This document shows, in pieces, positions 54,249-64,000 of a stretch of 64,000 nt of DNA; within the stretch, counting starts at the first letter, position 1, and every line of letters begins with the position of its first letter. Under the pieces are notes generated by a model, which was given only the letters and a program-made list of their open reading frames with translations, made no database searches and had not been told where the DNA came from. The position numbers and the translations under genes are program-made. The stretch lies in assembly GCF_945859685.1 (NCBI RefSeq), contig NC_079147.1:88900315-88964314 (forward strand), in the 5' to 3' direction. The stretch comes from Eupeodes corollae. Taxonomy: Eukaryota; Arthropoda; Insecta; Diptera; Syrphidae.

Positions 54249-55729
54249 TAAAAGAAAATATCGCAGGTTAAAACCTTTTTTTTTATTTTGTGCTCCCTTT
54301 TTAGCGAATACACTTTTAAAATACTGTTTTGATTTTATAAAAATGTAATTAATTGTAAAATCCTTTAAAATCTTCTCATAGCCAAATAATGTCTTAACTT
54401 ATTTTGTGTACGTACCAATTTTGATAAGATCATTAAAACCAAATATCCATAATAAAAACGCTTTTCCTCTTCTTCAAACTTTTGTCCCACTTAATTGATG
54501 TTTCCTTAAAAAATCTTTGTATTTAATTTTTTATTTTTTTTTTCTTGACGGAAATAGAAATTAAATTTTTAAGTCAAACATTAAAACCAACAAAATCGAA
54601 AAAAAAAAAAACAAAAAAGTTTCATTAAGAGTATGGCTCACATTTAAATAAGACGTGAAGCTAAAATAACTTATTATTGTATCTCTCTATGGAGCGACAC
54701 ACGCCAATAAAATGACATCCATTAGCATATTTTCGGAAGCCATTGTGGGCCATTATAGCTGCTCGTATAATATTGTATCTTTTGTGTGATTTCGAGTTGA
54801 GTATATGGCAAACAGATTAAAAATACCCTAATCAATCATTTGAAAAGTCCCAACTGTCTGTTCGGGATTAAGTGGTGGGGTGTTCTTTTATGACCCGGTA
54901 TGGTTTATATTTTATGATTATGTTTGTTTTCTAGATTTCTTAGAATTTTGATTTAAAGTGGTTCATTTTTTGGTTGATGATGATGTGGGGATGGGGATTG
55001 TTTTTACTTCTCGATAGTTGAAGTCAATTTTTAAAATATCAAAACGTATTCTTATAGCACTAAATCTAACCTCATTGTTCTTTTCCAACTCCAAATTTGC
55101 ATGTTATGCTGTTTTATTAAGTTGAAAAAAGTTAACAGTTTTCAATTCATTAATACTCCTGCGATATTTAAACCAAAATAAATACTCAGTATAAAATTCG
55201 TTTGAATAAAAGGTTTAATTCAATTTTTATAAGTTGACCTGTCCGTGTGTGACTTTTCTTGTGAATTCATTGTTTTTGTTTTTTGTGTTTTTTGAAAACA
55301 TGAATAACATCCGCCCCTGCATTTTGCTTGGCTATCAAAATTTACGTTAAGAGAACTTGATACCAATTTAATTTTTACTCAGCCATTGAAAACAGACTAA
55401 ATGCTTTTTTCCATTTAAGTCAAAACCATAAATTAAGTACAGGCATGCGATTTGATTTTCACAGAATTAGCACTTTTAAAATTCCAAGTTACCCAAAATT
55501 GAGTATTAGATAAAATACAAAGTAAATAAGTGCCAATTTAATTTTTATTTTTGGTATGAATTTCAAAATAAAATGTGCCACAGAATCATAAATGGTTTGA
55601 AGTATAACATTTTTGTTTTTGGTATTTTACATTAACACAAAAAAATCATGTGTTCCTTTTATTTTAAAGTGTTTCTTTTCGACAGAGCTCTTTATACATA
55701 ATTCAAATATCTTGCGATATTCAAATTAA
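54249..55729. other. 1.5-kb AT-rich region without genes
   Basis: No frame longer than ~60 codons with any recognisable domain. Contains long A and T runs (54530-54545, 54599-54613). It looks like host non-coding DNA. Confidence 0.5.
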
Positions 55730-57087
55730 TTCCAGAATTCTAAGAATTTTACCATCGGTGAATCTACTCGATTCATTGACGTTTCACATTTGTATGAATA
55801 AGCAATTATGAAATTCGGCGGATCAACTGCACTATCAATTCCTAAGACAACTTTATTATTTCTGAACTTTCTTTTTGACAAAGTCAGTTTCTGATATAAT
55901 TCAATAATTGTCCGTACGTTCGTACGTCCGTACGTCTTTACGTCCGTTCGTTCGCGACGTTTTTTTCTTCCTCCATAGGTCAAGCACCAGAAGAGATATC
56001 AACTTCAAATAAATTTTGTTATGCAGATAATAAGGCAAAAAGATGCAAAAAGGGCTTTCGAGAAAATTGCGTGAGTGGTTTTTTTACCACAGCAGTTTGA
56101 AAAAAGGTGAACATTTTGGTTAACCCTAAATATCTTACGAACCAAGAGACTTGACTTAAATTTTAAATAACATATTGTAACGTGATATCAAAGAAGTAAA
56201 CCGTTAAATTGTTTTTTTTTTTATAAATCAAAAAAACTGAAAAAAAAATTTGTCATCTCCAAAATTTTACGACTAAAATATGATTTCATCTCCAAAACAA
56301 TTTTATGCAACGAAAAATAATGTTTTTGACATCTGATAAGATTTTGAGAAAAATCGAATTGACAGTTTTTTTTTATAAAAAATAAAAATCTAAAAAAAAA
56401 ATTACTCAAAGTTGGTAAAAATTGAATATCGATTCAAATATCTTTTCAAAAACTTGAAATTTAGACTTAAAACTTATTTTATCTTATAAAAAATATTGTT
56501 TTCAACATTCTGAAAAATGTTGAGTAAAATCGAATTGACAGTTTTTTTACAAAAAAAAAAAAACCTAAAAAAAAATAATAAAAGTTGGTAAAAATTGATT
56601 TTCCACTCAAATATCTTTTCAAAACTTTGAGATATTGGCTTTAAACTACTTTTATATTTCAAAAAATATTGTTGTTAAGATTCAGTAAAATTTTGAAAAA
56701 AATCGAATTGACAGTTTTTGTACAAGAAATTAAAAACCTAAAAAAAATTTAACAAAACTTGGTAAAAATTGATTTTCGACTCAAATATCTTTTCAAAAAT
56801 TTGAAATATTATCTTCAAACTAATTTTATCTTATAAGAAATATTGTTTTCAACATTTGATACAATTTTGAAAAAAAATTGAATTGACAGTTTTTTTACAA
56901 AAAATAAAAACTTAAAAAAAAATATTAATGAAAGTTGGTAAAAATTGATTTTCGACTCAAATATCTTTTCAAAACTTTGAGATATTGGTTTTAAACTACT
57001 TTTATTTTTCAAAAAATGATGTTGTTAAGATTCAGTTTAATTTTGAAAAAAATCGAATTGACAGTTTTTGTACAAAAAATTAAAAAC
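55730..57087 (+). repeat. AT-rich repeat block 3: head plus five ~174-bp monomers
   Basis: The head (55880-56200) includes a CGTACGTC-type run (cgtacgttcgtacgtccgta, 55911-55930) and accagaagagatatcaactt. Monomer starts at AAAAATTG occur at 56417, 56590, 56764 and 56940, giving periods of 173, 174 and 176. This is the most regular array in the window. The right edge ends exactly where copia coding begins (~57088), so one interrupted the other. Confidence 0.82.
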
Positions 57088-57443
57088 CTATCCGTTTTAT
57101 CCGTGCTGTTTGTCTTGTAATAAATACAAGGATCGGTTTTTGATTGTTTAAGTCCAATGTTCTTTAAAGTTTCATCCAATTTCTTATTCCAAACTCTGCT
57201 AGCTGATTTCTCGAGTTTACATACTTTATTTTGCACATTACCAAAACCTTCAGGGAGATTGATGTAAATTTCTTCGTTAAATTCCCTTTGCAGGAAAGCA
57301 GTCACAACATCCATTTTATTGATATCCAAATCATATCGTACAGCCAAACTTAACAGTACCCTTATGGACGTGTACCTTACGACGGGAGAAAATATTTCTT
57401 GATAATCGATCCCTTGACGTTGCGAATACCCCTTTACGACCAA
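57009..57443 (-). pseudogene. copia reverse transcriptase, N-terminal part
   Basis: MVVKGYSQRQGIDYQEIFSP and SIRVLLSLAVRYDLDINKMD then VVTAFLQREFNEEIYINLPE are the start of a copia RT. The catalytic Asp of motif A (MDVVTAFL) is kept. The YVDD motif is beyond the truncation. The last ~26 codons of the frame are AT-repeat sequence, not RT. The initial residues lie ~20 codons into the domain; earlier parts are in other frames. Confidence 0.88.
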
Positions 57444-57542
57444 TATAGCTTTATATTTTTCGAATATACATTACCTCTGCATCTCTTTTCGTCTTAAATG
57501 TCCATTTGGAATTTATGGCTTTCTCTCCTTTTGGTAAAGAAA

Positions 57543-57815
57543 CTATTTCCAAGTGCCATTTTTCAAAAGAGCTGTATATTCATCGTTCATTGCTTTTTTC
57601 CAATCAGACATATGTTCGTTCTTCATTGCCTCAGCGACTGTCTTTCGATCTTCATCATTGTTGCTGGCCACGTACGATAGAAAAACGTATCTTTCAGGTG
57701 GATTTCTTATTCTGGTAGATTGTCTTATTCCTTTCTCAGATATGAGTCCTTCTGAAGATTCTTCAACAATGAAATCATCTTGGGTATCCAAAAAACTGTT
57801 TTCACTTGCTGTCAC
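57543..57815 (-). pseudogene. copia polyprotein linker before RT
   Basis: GIRQSTRIRNPPERYVFLSY and SDWKKAMNDEYTALLKNGTW are the familiar junction between integrase and RT in copia polyproteins (RRSxRxxxPP then a WxxAM motif). A frame change separates it from the RT frame, and another from the integrase end (GKEVIFIGYCTHSKSY) at ~57850-57900. Confidence 0.85.
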
Positions 57816-57954
57816 TTATTTCACCATCTTTTGGAAAAATTGATATGATTTTGAGTGTGTGCAGTATCCGATAAAAATTACTTCTTTTCCTTTGGCATCG
57901 AGTTTCTTCCACTTTTATTTTGGAATGTGAACAACTGCTTAAAAACCGAAAACT

Positions 57955-58152
57955 TTAAGATGCTGCAGATTTCACTTTTCTTCCACTCCAGAGTTCTTCA
58001 GGTGTTTTTTCTTTTGTACATTTGAAAGGTGTTCTGTTCGTTACATAAACTGCCGTATTTGCAGCTTCAGCCCAAAAACGTTTGTGTAAACCAGACTCGA
58101 TGAGAAGACAATGCGCTTTTTCGATTATGGTTCTATTCATTCTTTCTGCCAA
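57955..58152 (-). pseudogene. copia integrase, C-terminal part of the core
   Basis: MAERMNRTIIEKAHCLLIES followed by KRFWAEAANTAVYVTNRTPF is the end of the integrase catalytic domain, with the last catalytic Glu expected just before or in AERMNRT. The HHCC finger and the first two catalytic Asp residues are deleted. Confidence 0.88.
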
Positions 58153-58251
58153 CCAACTGTAACATTAAGGACCCTTAAAGTTATTATTCCTAAAGTTTTT
58201 CTTGTTCTTGCAAACAAAAGCAGTATCTTGACTTGCATCCAAATAAACGTC

Positions 58252-58825
58252 TTAAAGAAGTTTGGTTTTAATACTATCTCCTGTAGTAAGAATCCCAGAG
58301 CTTTCTATTCCCATTATTATTGGCTTGTATTCTTTGGGAAGACCAGCTAAAAGCATTGATTCTATCCATTCTTCATCTAGGTTAAGACCAACAGACCTGA
58401 GCTTGTACGATGTATTTAAAACATCGTTAACGTACGCATCTACGGTAGAGAAATCCTTCAATTTTTTAGAACAAACTTTTGGATGAGCCCAACTCTCCTC
58501 ACAAGACCAGAATCTTGAAAAATTTTCTGAAGGGAATCCCAAATCTCCTTAGCGCTCATTCTCATTTTTATTAATGATCTCATAGCTGCAACTTCCAATA
58601 TGTACATTGTTTGTCGCGCTTCTTCGGATACGAAACTGGAACGGCAAAATATGATATGCTCATTAAATTTTGATCTAAACAGCAAGGAATACAAAACCGC
58701 GTGGAATTTAATACCCAATACTGTCTTCCATCGTTTAAACGAGACATAATCTCCTTGCCATTATCCATGAATGGTATTTGTATCAATGAAACTGAACAGA
58801 TCGGTATTTTCAATGTGTGCATCAA
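58252..58825 (-). pseudogene. copia gag (UBN2-type), broken
   Basis: Two frames (58458-58718 and 58252-58542) give RQTMYILEVAAMRSLIKMRM, AKEIWDSLQKIFQDSGL, then FSTVDAYVNDVLNTSYKLRS and WIESMLLAGLPKEYKPIIMG, a capsid-like gag of copia elements. A frameshift lies near 58500. The zinc knuckle that should follow is missing. Confidence 0.82.
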
Positions 58826-59054
58826 CCACCTCTTGTGGAATGATCACATACGCCATTTCGCCAAAATACTTCATGATACTTGGGTTTTCCAAGCCGATGC
58901 AAGGTCTAGCTGTAATCTATAAGAGTTATATATACACAAGTTCAAAGCTTGAGTATAACACCCATCTCTTTGTTAGTGCTCCTGTAACTTACTTAAGACT
59001 CTTCGACAATATTGAAGTAGAGCATTTAAATTGATTGGTGATAATATTATTGTT

Positions 59055-59850
59055 CGTTAAGAATAAATACTTAGTACAAGTTAAAGAAACGGTCCAGAAA
59101 GAGTATATGTATTTTCTATTAGAATCACTTTTTCGACGTATGTATACACATTATTCCTGTAAAGGTGTTACGTACAACCTCAACATTCAACAACTATTGC
59201 TTAAGTGTCACTTCATAACTAAAGTCCAAAACGCATAAGATAATGACTGTAAACAACACATGAATAGCAGTTTCTTGTACTTGTTCGTATGCTTGTTTCT
59301 TTAAAAATTCAACGAAAAATAATATAAACTTAACGTAATAACTTCATCTTTGCGCTAAAACTTGTAGGAAAGAATGAATGTGATTGGATTGTAGTAAGCA
59401 CCTTCTACCATCAATAACATTCCTTCATTATCATCATAAACATGGCTGAGCACGCCAATGAGCTATTCTTTATCCGACACCTACCTAACTACACAAGTTA
59501 CTACAAGCCTCTTTCTTATCTTCAGATAATTTATTTTTCATTATGGTTCTACTAATATGAAATTAAAATAAAGCTATCCAAAGAAAAAAGCTTTGAACGA
59601 ACTAAGTAGTTGAATACACAAACGATTGTTTTCGTTAAGTATGCTTACAAGTATTTTTCATTTCCGGGATGAGTTGTCCTAGGATGAGTTGTGTTTTGGG
59701 ATGAATCGCGCGTTTGAAAAATCAAATGGCATTTATACCTTTAAAGACAAACTTATTTTACAGGTATATTTTTAAATCTTATGTTTGTACTTTTTTAAAC
59801 AGACTCTTTGCATTCAGGAGCATGTTCGTGCGATCCAGCCGTGCATTTTA
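59055..59850. repeat. Dispersed ~800-bp unit, copy 2
   Basis: Aligned throughout with 25480-26206 (gaatgtgattggattgtagt, cctaggatgagttgtg, taaacagactctttgcat and others). It sits immediately upstream of copia gag in that element's orientation. An extra ~80 bp (59094-59172) is absent from copy 1. The short frame 59035-59238 is not a gene. Confidence 0.7.
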
Positions 59851-59949
59851 TTTATAGCCCAAAGTTAGTTCTGTAATACAAATACCAATAAATCGCTCTA
59901 CTCACTAATGGGTCACACTTTTAATTAAATTTTTAAATTTGCAGGAATA

Positions 59950-60236
59950 GTAGGACCCGTGACGTGATGGATAGTGCGTAGGACTGTTGTGCCAGAGGTT
60001 CTATCCCTGCCTGTGCTATCTAAAATTTTTATCATGTTTACCGCCTTTTGTGAGGAATTGATAGATCCTCAAAGAGTAATTCTTGTCATGAAAAAAGCTT
60101 TCTCAAGTTAGAATTTTTGATTCGGCATAAAACTGTAGGTCCCCTACGTCCCTGACGACAGTACTCGCACAGGAATGGTATGGAGTTGTAAGTCACTAGA
60201 CCCTAGTTCTTAAACAACTGTTGCCCCACAAATTAA
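59950..60236 (+). mobile_element. tRNA-derived SINE, copy 5
   Basis: taggacccgtgacgtgatgg begins the head, the A box is tggatagtgcgtagg and the B box gttctatccc. The body has cttttgtgaggaattgatag, cttgtcatgaaaaaagcttt and gtactcgcacaggaatggta, then gtaagtcactagaccctagt and a decayed 3' end (ACAACTGTTGCCCCAC). It has diverged more than copy 4. A target duplication is not evident. Confidence 0.82.
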
Positions 60237-60337
60237 GATTTTTTAGAGATTAAATGGCATTTTAATTTTTGAAGACTTATTTTTCAAGTATACAGATTTT
60301 TAAATTTTAAATTATACATACATATGTACTATTTTTT
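60237..60337. repeat. Part of the dispersed unit, split by RTE-A
   Basis: taaatggcattttaattttt and gaagacttatttttcaagt match 59723-59770. The continuation of this unit (caggagcatgtttgtgcgat) appears at 62924, beyond the RTE-A element. Confidence 0.65.
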
Positions 60338-60859
60338 GATGTTCAAATGGTAGACATGTGCATTCAAGAGGACACAGCGTCCACAGGTTTTTCTCAAAAC
60401 CCACCTCTGTCTATCAACTCCTACTCTCACCTCCCCGCGGTGAACATCGGGTGCCTAGTACCTCAACTGGAGATTGGGTTCCAACCCCAGTGGAAAGTTG
60501 TTGGGGCAGCAAACGAGAGAGGGGGAGAGAGGTGCTTCCACTAAGGCACCTCCCCTTATCCAGGCGGCAGCGGACGAATTTTTGAGATGGAACCAACGGT
60601 GGCGTCTACAGTTCCAGTAAGGTTGAACTACTTAGTGAACACCTTATAGGGCTTCTTCGACATATTCGGAGCCCAGGCCTTGACGGAGCGGTTTATCCGG
60701 GTCCCCTTCGTTGGAGTTATACTAAGGATCTGGCCCTCTGGGTTGGGGGTTGTGCCGTCGGGGTGACTTTCTGGCATCGTAAAAAATACCTTTAGTTGCG
60801 AAGAACCAACAAGCCTCGGATACGGAAGTATTCACTGTTGACAACCCACGCAAACGAAA

Positions 60860-61600
60860 TAAGGACAACGAACTTCGGATATGTACGTGGAATGTTAGGT
60901 ACCTTAACAGACCACGTGCAGCCGAACAATTAGCGGAAGCCCTAAACTGCTGCAAGGCAGATATTACAGCCATCCAATAAGTGCGATGGGATGGACCGGG
61001 CAAACGCAAACGGCGACTGCTACCGAGAACAAAGACAGCGTCTATTTGGTTGTGGATTTGTTGTTGGAACTAGGCTCAGGCAAAAAGTCTTGAGTTTCAA
61101 CAGTGTGAGCGAGCGCATCACGACAATCCGCATCAAGGCTAAATTCGACAACACAAGCCTAATATGCGCGCATGCCCCAACAGAGGAGAAAGATGAAGAC
61201 ACCAAAGACTAATTCTTCGAGCTCTTGGACAAGACATGTGAGCAGTGCCCTGGCTATGACATTAAAATTGTCTTAGGAGATTTTAATGCCAAGCTAGGAA
61301 GAGAAGACATCTTTGGTGGGATAATCGGGAGATACAGCCTGCACGACACTACCTCCGACAACGGATTCAGGCTGGTCGATTTCGCTGCGGGGCGAGACGT
61401 TCTGGTAGCTAGTACGCAGTTCACGCATCTCAATATCCACAACGGGACATGAAAATCTCCTGATCAATCAACCGTCAACCAGATTGACCACATTGCGATC
61501 GACGCACGACACTTCTCCAGTATCCAGGAAATCCGAACATTCCGAGAGGCCAACATTGACTCAGACCACTACCTCGTTGATATTTGATACAAGCCAAAAC
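60860..61600 (+). pseudogene. RTE-A endonuclease, second copy
   Basis: ELRICTWNVRYLNRPRAAEQ near 60870 (catalytic Asn in WNVR) is followed by a stop replacing the Glu-bearing codon region (AIQ-stop-VRWDG), then by frame changes. The 75-codon frame 61225-61452 has DIKIVLGDFNAKLGREDIFG, and ANIDSDHYLVDI appears near 61550. The N-terminal part is better kept here than in the minus-strand copy. Confidence 0.82.
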
Positions 61601-62110
61601 AAGGAAGTAGTGGGAGAAGATTCGACGTAAGACGGCTACAATCGCAAGGGACTGCCATGTCCTTTTCCGATCGAGGATCTAATAACCTCTTAAGGAGTCC
61701 TTTGCTGCCTGCATTAAGCATTAAAAATTAGTGGCAACATTGCCTTGCAGACCTCAGAGATGCCGCCTCTGAAGTGCTGGGTTTCACACGGGCACCACAG
61801 CGAAGCCCCTGGTTTGACGACAATTGCCGGCAAGCGCACGCAGCGAAACAGCAGGCATACAAAACGGCGCTGCACAAAATGACGAGAGCTGCTCGCGAGC
61901 TCTACGAGCAGAAGAGGAGAGAGGAACACCGGCTTCTTAGATGGAAAAAAGAGAGCATGAGAAGCGCGTGATCGAGGAGATAGAGGGATGTCACAACAGG
62001 AATGAGGTTCGTAAATTTTACCAAAAGGTAAAAAAAACTCCCAAGGGTACCAGCCGCGAACCGAAGCCTGTAAAGACGATCAGGGGAACATCGTAGTAGA
62101 ACCGCAGTCG

Positions 62111-62341
62111 ATGCTGAGAATATGGAAAGATTACTTCTCCAAATTATATAACGGTGATGACGAACCGAATTCCGCTGTAAGGGAGATAGAGCCACTCAAA
62201 CTAGGTGATGCAGATCAACAATTAAGCCTACCCGACCTAGACGAAGTGAAGACAGCTATATCTAAACTGAAGTCAAACAAAGCTGCTGAGCTGACGGCAT
62301 CACTGCCGAACTGTTTAAAGCAGCAGGCGATGACTTGGTAG
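62111..62341 (+). pseudogene. RTE-A pre-RT linker, second copy
   Basis: MLRIWKDYFSKLYNGDDEPN and LSLPDLDEVKTAISKLKSNK, then AAELTASLPNCLKQQAM, are the segment just before RT in RTE-type ORF2 (normally KAAGxDGIxxELLK). This is the region lost from the 50596-53582 copy. The following RT start (WNLSVACPIHKKGD-like) is readable to ~62450, where the deletion begins. Confidence 0.8.
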
Positions 62342-62909
62342 GGAGCATGCACCACTCATCTGCAAAATATGGTCAGAAGAAAGCATGCCCGTTGAGTGGA
62401 ATCTCAGCGTAGCGTGCCCGATACATAAGAAAGGAGACCCAAGTATATGCTGTCATTATAAAAGGACATTGAACAACTACGTCTTCGACTAAACGTCACT
62501 AGGACAGCTATAACTATGAAGTAGTTAGGGACTTGGTCAACAACGACAACAGCGCTGAAATCAAACGAAGAACAACTCTTTCAAATCGGTGCTTCCTTGG
62601 GCTTAGAAAGCAATTGAGAAAAGTCCAGATGGCTGGGTCATTTAGAGCGAATGGACATACACACTGCAGCCCGGAAGGTCGACGAATCCAATCCCGAGGG
62701 ACGGCGCAGTAGAGGAACACCGCGACTCAATTGGCGCGCCTAGGTGTGAGAGGACCTCAACCAACTTGGCGTGCGAAACTGGAGACAGCTAGCTAGGGAC
62801 CGAGCTCTCTGGAGACGCATGTTGGTTGAGGCCCAGGTCCTTCCCGGAATGTAGCGCCATTTTAAGTAAGTAAGGGTCAAATTTGACATATTACTTTGAG
62901 AACCGTATG

Positions 62910-62965
62910 AAGGTTAAAACAGGAGCATGTTTGTGCGATCCAGTCGAACATTTTATTTTAATCTG
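62910..62965. repeat. Tail of the dispersed unit beyond RTE-A
   Basis: caggagcatgtttgtgcgat and acattttattttaatct match 59816-59850 and continue the fragment at 60237-60337. Confidence 0.6.
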
Positions 62966-63009
62966 GAACTAAAAATTTAATCACAAACTATCAGTAATTT
63001 CCAATGAAA

Positions 63010-63435
63010 TAATTTGTTTCAAATAAGATTTTGGCAGTATTGGTCGCATATCAACCTCCATTAATCTTGAAGGATATCAATGTCAATTTATATACACTGA
63101 TTTTTCAAAAGCGTTCGAAAGGGTTGATCATTCATTATTCATTTATAAATTAGGTTTGCATTATTAAAGCGTTTGAATCCTATCTTACTAGTAAAACCAA
63201 ACACATTTCGATTAACAACTTTATTTCGATCCTGGTTGTGGCAAGTTTCGGGGTTCCACAAGGTTGTCATTTAGGGCGCCTTTTGTTTGTCTTATTTATC
63301 AAGTGTTTCTTAAAATACTCATACTTTTCCAAATGTATGCTGATGATCTGAAATTATTCCTACGCATACAATCTTTTTCGGATTGCATTAACCAGCATAA
63401 TAAGGATCTGCATTTGAAGGTTTCCCAATGTCATT
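63010..63435 (+). mobile_element. Jockey/CR1-like LINE RT relic
   Basis: INLEGYQCQFIYTDFSKAFE (motif A, first catalytic Asp) at ~63050-63120 is followed in other frames by GVPQGCHLG-type motif B near 63252-63280 and MYADDLKLFLRIQSFSDCIN (motif C) near 63335-63395. At least three frameshifts. Neither the endonuclease nor a 3' tail was found, so it is a central fragment. Confidence 0.78.
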
Positions 63436-64000
63436 GAATTCTGTTTTATCGTTTTGTATATAATCCTTAGAAAAATGAGGGTAAGAAAAATGAACAAGGA
63501 CAGCTTTGACCAAATTTAACGATTTTGAATGAAATTTTGAAAACTAAAATTATCCAAAAGGATTGCCCTTCCTAAATCTTCTAATTTTCATAAAATGCAA
63601 TTGCAAATGTATATCCGAATTCCGCATACTCCTTTAATAGATACAAGTAAAGTCACACTTCTATTAGTCACAATGTTATGTTCCCATTATGTGTCCTCAG
63701 GCTGAACATGAACAAAAATTGTCACCGCCATCCGACATCGCCATTGCCATAGACATAGCCATAGCCATTTTACCAGCCCCATTAGCAGATTTAACATTTT
63801 CACCCCGGAATCCCTTAGAAGGATTCAGGGCACTCGCACCGCACTCCTTGTTATGCATATACGAATTCTCGCAACTCACATATGTTTATATGTATATAGA
63901 ACGAACACCGTTGTTGTCAACTAAAATCATCGCAGTGACATCGTCTTTTCGTTCCACTATAGTCGCTCTCGCTCACCTCTCTTACTGCAGCAGCGTGGAG
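63436..64000. other. Non-coding right edge
   Basis: A 60-codon minus-strand frame (63697-63879) contains MAMAMSMAMAM, but that comes from an ATGGC/CCATAG-type hexamer repeat at 63725-63770 and is not a credible gene. The remainder resembles ordinary host non-coding DNA. Confidence 0.5.

Larger units (their letters stand above)
57088..58960 (-). mobile_element. copia-type LTR retrotransposon relic
   Basis: Minus-strand order from right to left: gag (58252-58825), C-terminal integrase, a linker, then RT, cut off at ~57088. The zinc knuckle, protease and integrase core are missing: gag coding (KNKKNFRNNNF) joins almost directly to MAERMNRTIIEKAHCLLIES at ~58150. No RNase H or 3' LTR remains. 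LTRs are not identified with certainty; the ~800-bp unit at 59055-59850 lies where a 5' LTR would be. Confidence 0.85.
60338..62874 (+). mobile_element. RTE-A LINE, second long copy, RT core deleted
   Basis: Starts GATGTTCAAATGGTAGACAT like the minus-strand copy and ends CGGAATGTAGCGCCATT then AAGTAAGTAAG. It has the 5' region, the endonuclease and the linker, including the ~275 bp missing from the other copy (61917-62195). At about 62450 it jumps to the C-terminal coding (RT motifs B and C absent), then continues to the 3' end. Multiple stops and frameshifts. No target duplication was found, although it interrupts a dispersed-unit copy. Confidence 0.9.

Noticed and set aside
56417..57087. 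Protein-coding exons in the AT-rich monomers (frames such as 56474-56662, 56815-57012)
   Set aside because: These Phe/Lys-rich frames recur because the monomers are tandem repeats; no conserved protein is implied.
60338..62874. Target duplication for the plus-strand RTE-A copy
   Set aside because: Compared the ~25 bases on each side (tactatttttt versus gtcaaatttgac); no convincing direct repeat.
63697..63879. 60-codon protein with MAMAMSMAMAM
   Set aside because: The run derives from a short ATGGC/CCATAG-like simple repeat; no domain, no neighbours and no codon signature.

Overview
This window is AT-rich eukaryotic DNA, almost certainly from a fly (Diptera) or a close insect relative. The evidence is its cargo: jockey/CR1-, I/LOA- and RTE-type LINEs, rosa/DD41D-type mariner elements, piggyBac, Tc1 and copia relics, and a tRNA-derived SINE, set in TTAATT-rich single-copy-looking DNA with short CAT, GCC and GATA microsatellites. 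I recognise no host protein-coding gene, rRNA or functional tRNA. It reads as an intergenic or long-intron segment colonised repeatedly by transposons; the species cannot be named from this sequence.

Layout. 1-7000: an AT-rich ~175-bp repeat block, an RTE 3' end, an RNase H-bearing LINE (RNH1), and an old DD41D transposase split by a jockey-like LINE. 7000-9540: no genes. 9540-18200: an RNase H LINE (RNH2) with a 13-bp target duplication, jockey/RTE fragments, and a decayed DD41D element sitting at a TA inside a jockey RT. 18200-21600: no genes. 21600-26900: three SINE copies, a jockey 3' half and a second AT-repeat array. 28400-38100: a second RTE family (RTE-B), a jockey relic, more transposase relics and a second RNH2 copy. 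38100-40830: no genes, some GC-rich patches. 40833-42139: a complete DD41D element whose 361-codon transposase is intact, the only convincing intact gene here. 42189-44095: a piggyBac-like relic with terminal repeats. 44450-50350: an RTE-B relic, a Tc1 relic split by a CR1-like LINE, and a dense cluster of TAGTCAAT/ATTGACTA octamers. 50513-54232: a nest in which a near full-length RTE-A with a 13-bp target duplication lies in RNH1, which lies in an RNH2-like relic, with a SINE carrying a 16-bp duplication beside it. 55730-62970: a third AT-repeat array, a copia relic, a ~800-bp dispersed unit, a SINE and a second long RTE-A copy. 63010-63435: a jockey RT relic.

The elements form a working LINE/SINE relationship. 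The SINE has a tRNA-like head with pol III A/B boxes, and its 3' end matches the 3' end of RTE-A (CGGACTGTWGCGCCACC shared, similarity reaching further upstream). This points to RTE-A as the machinery that copied it. Most other coding regions are dead: stops, frameshifts, internal deletions and 5' truncations are visible and noted per entry.
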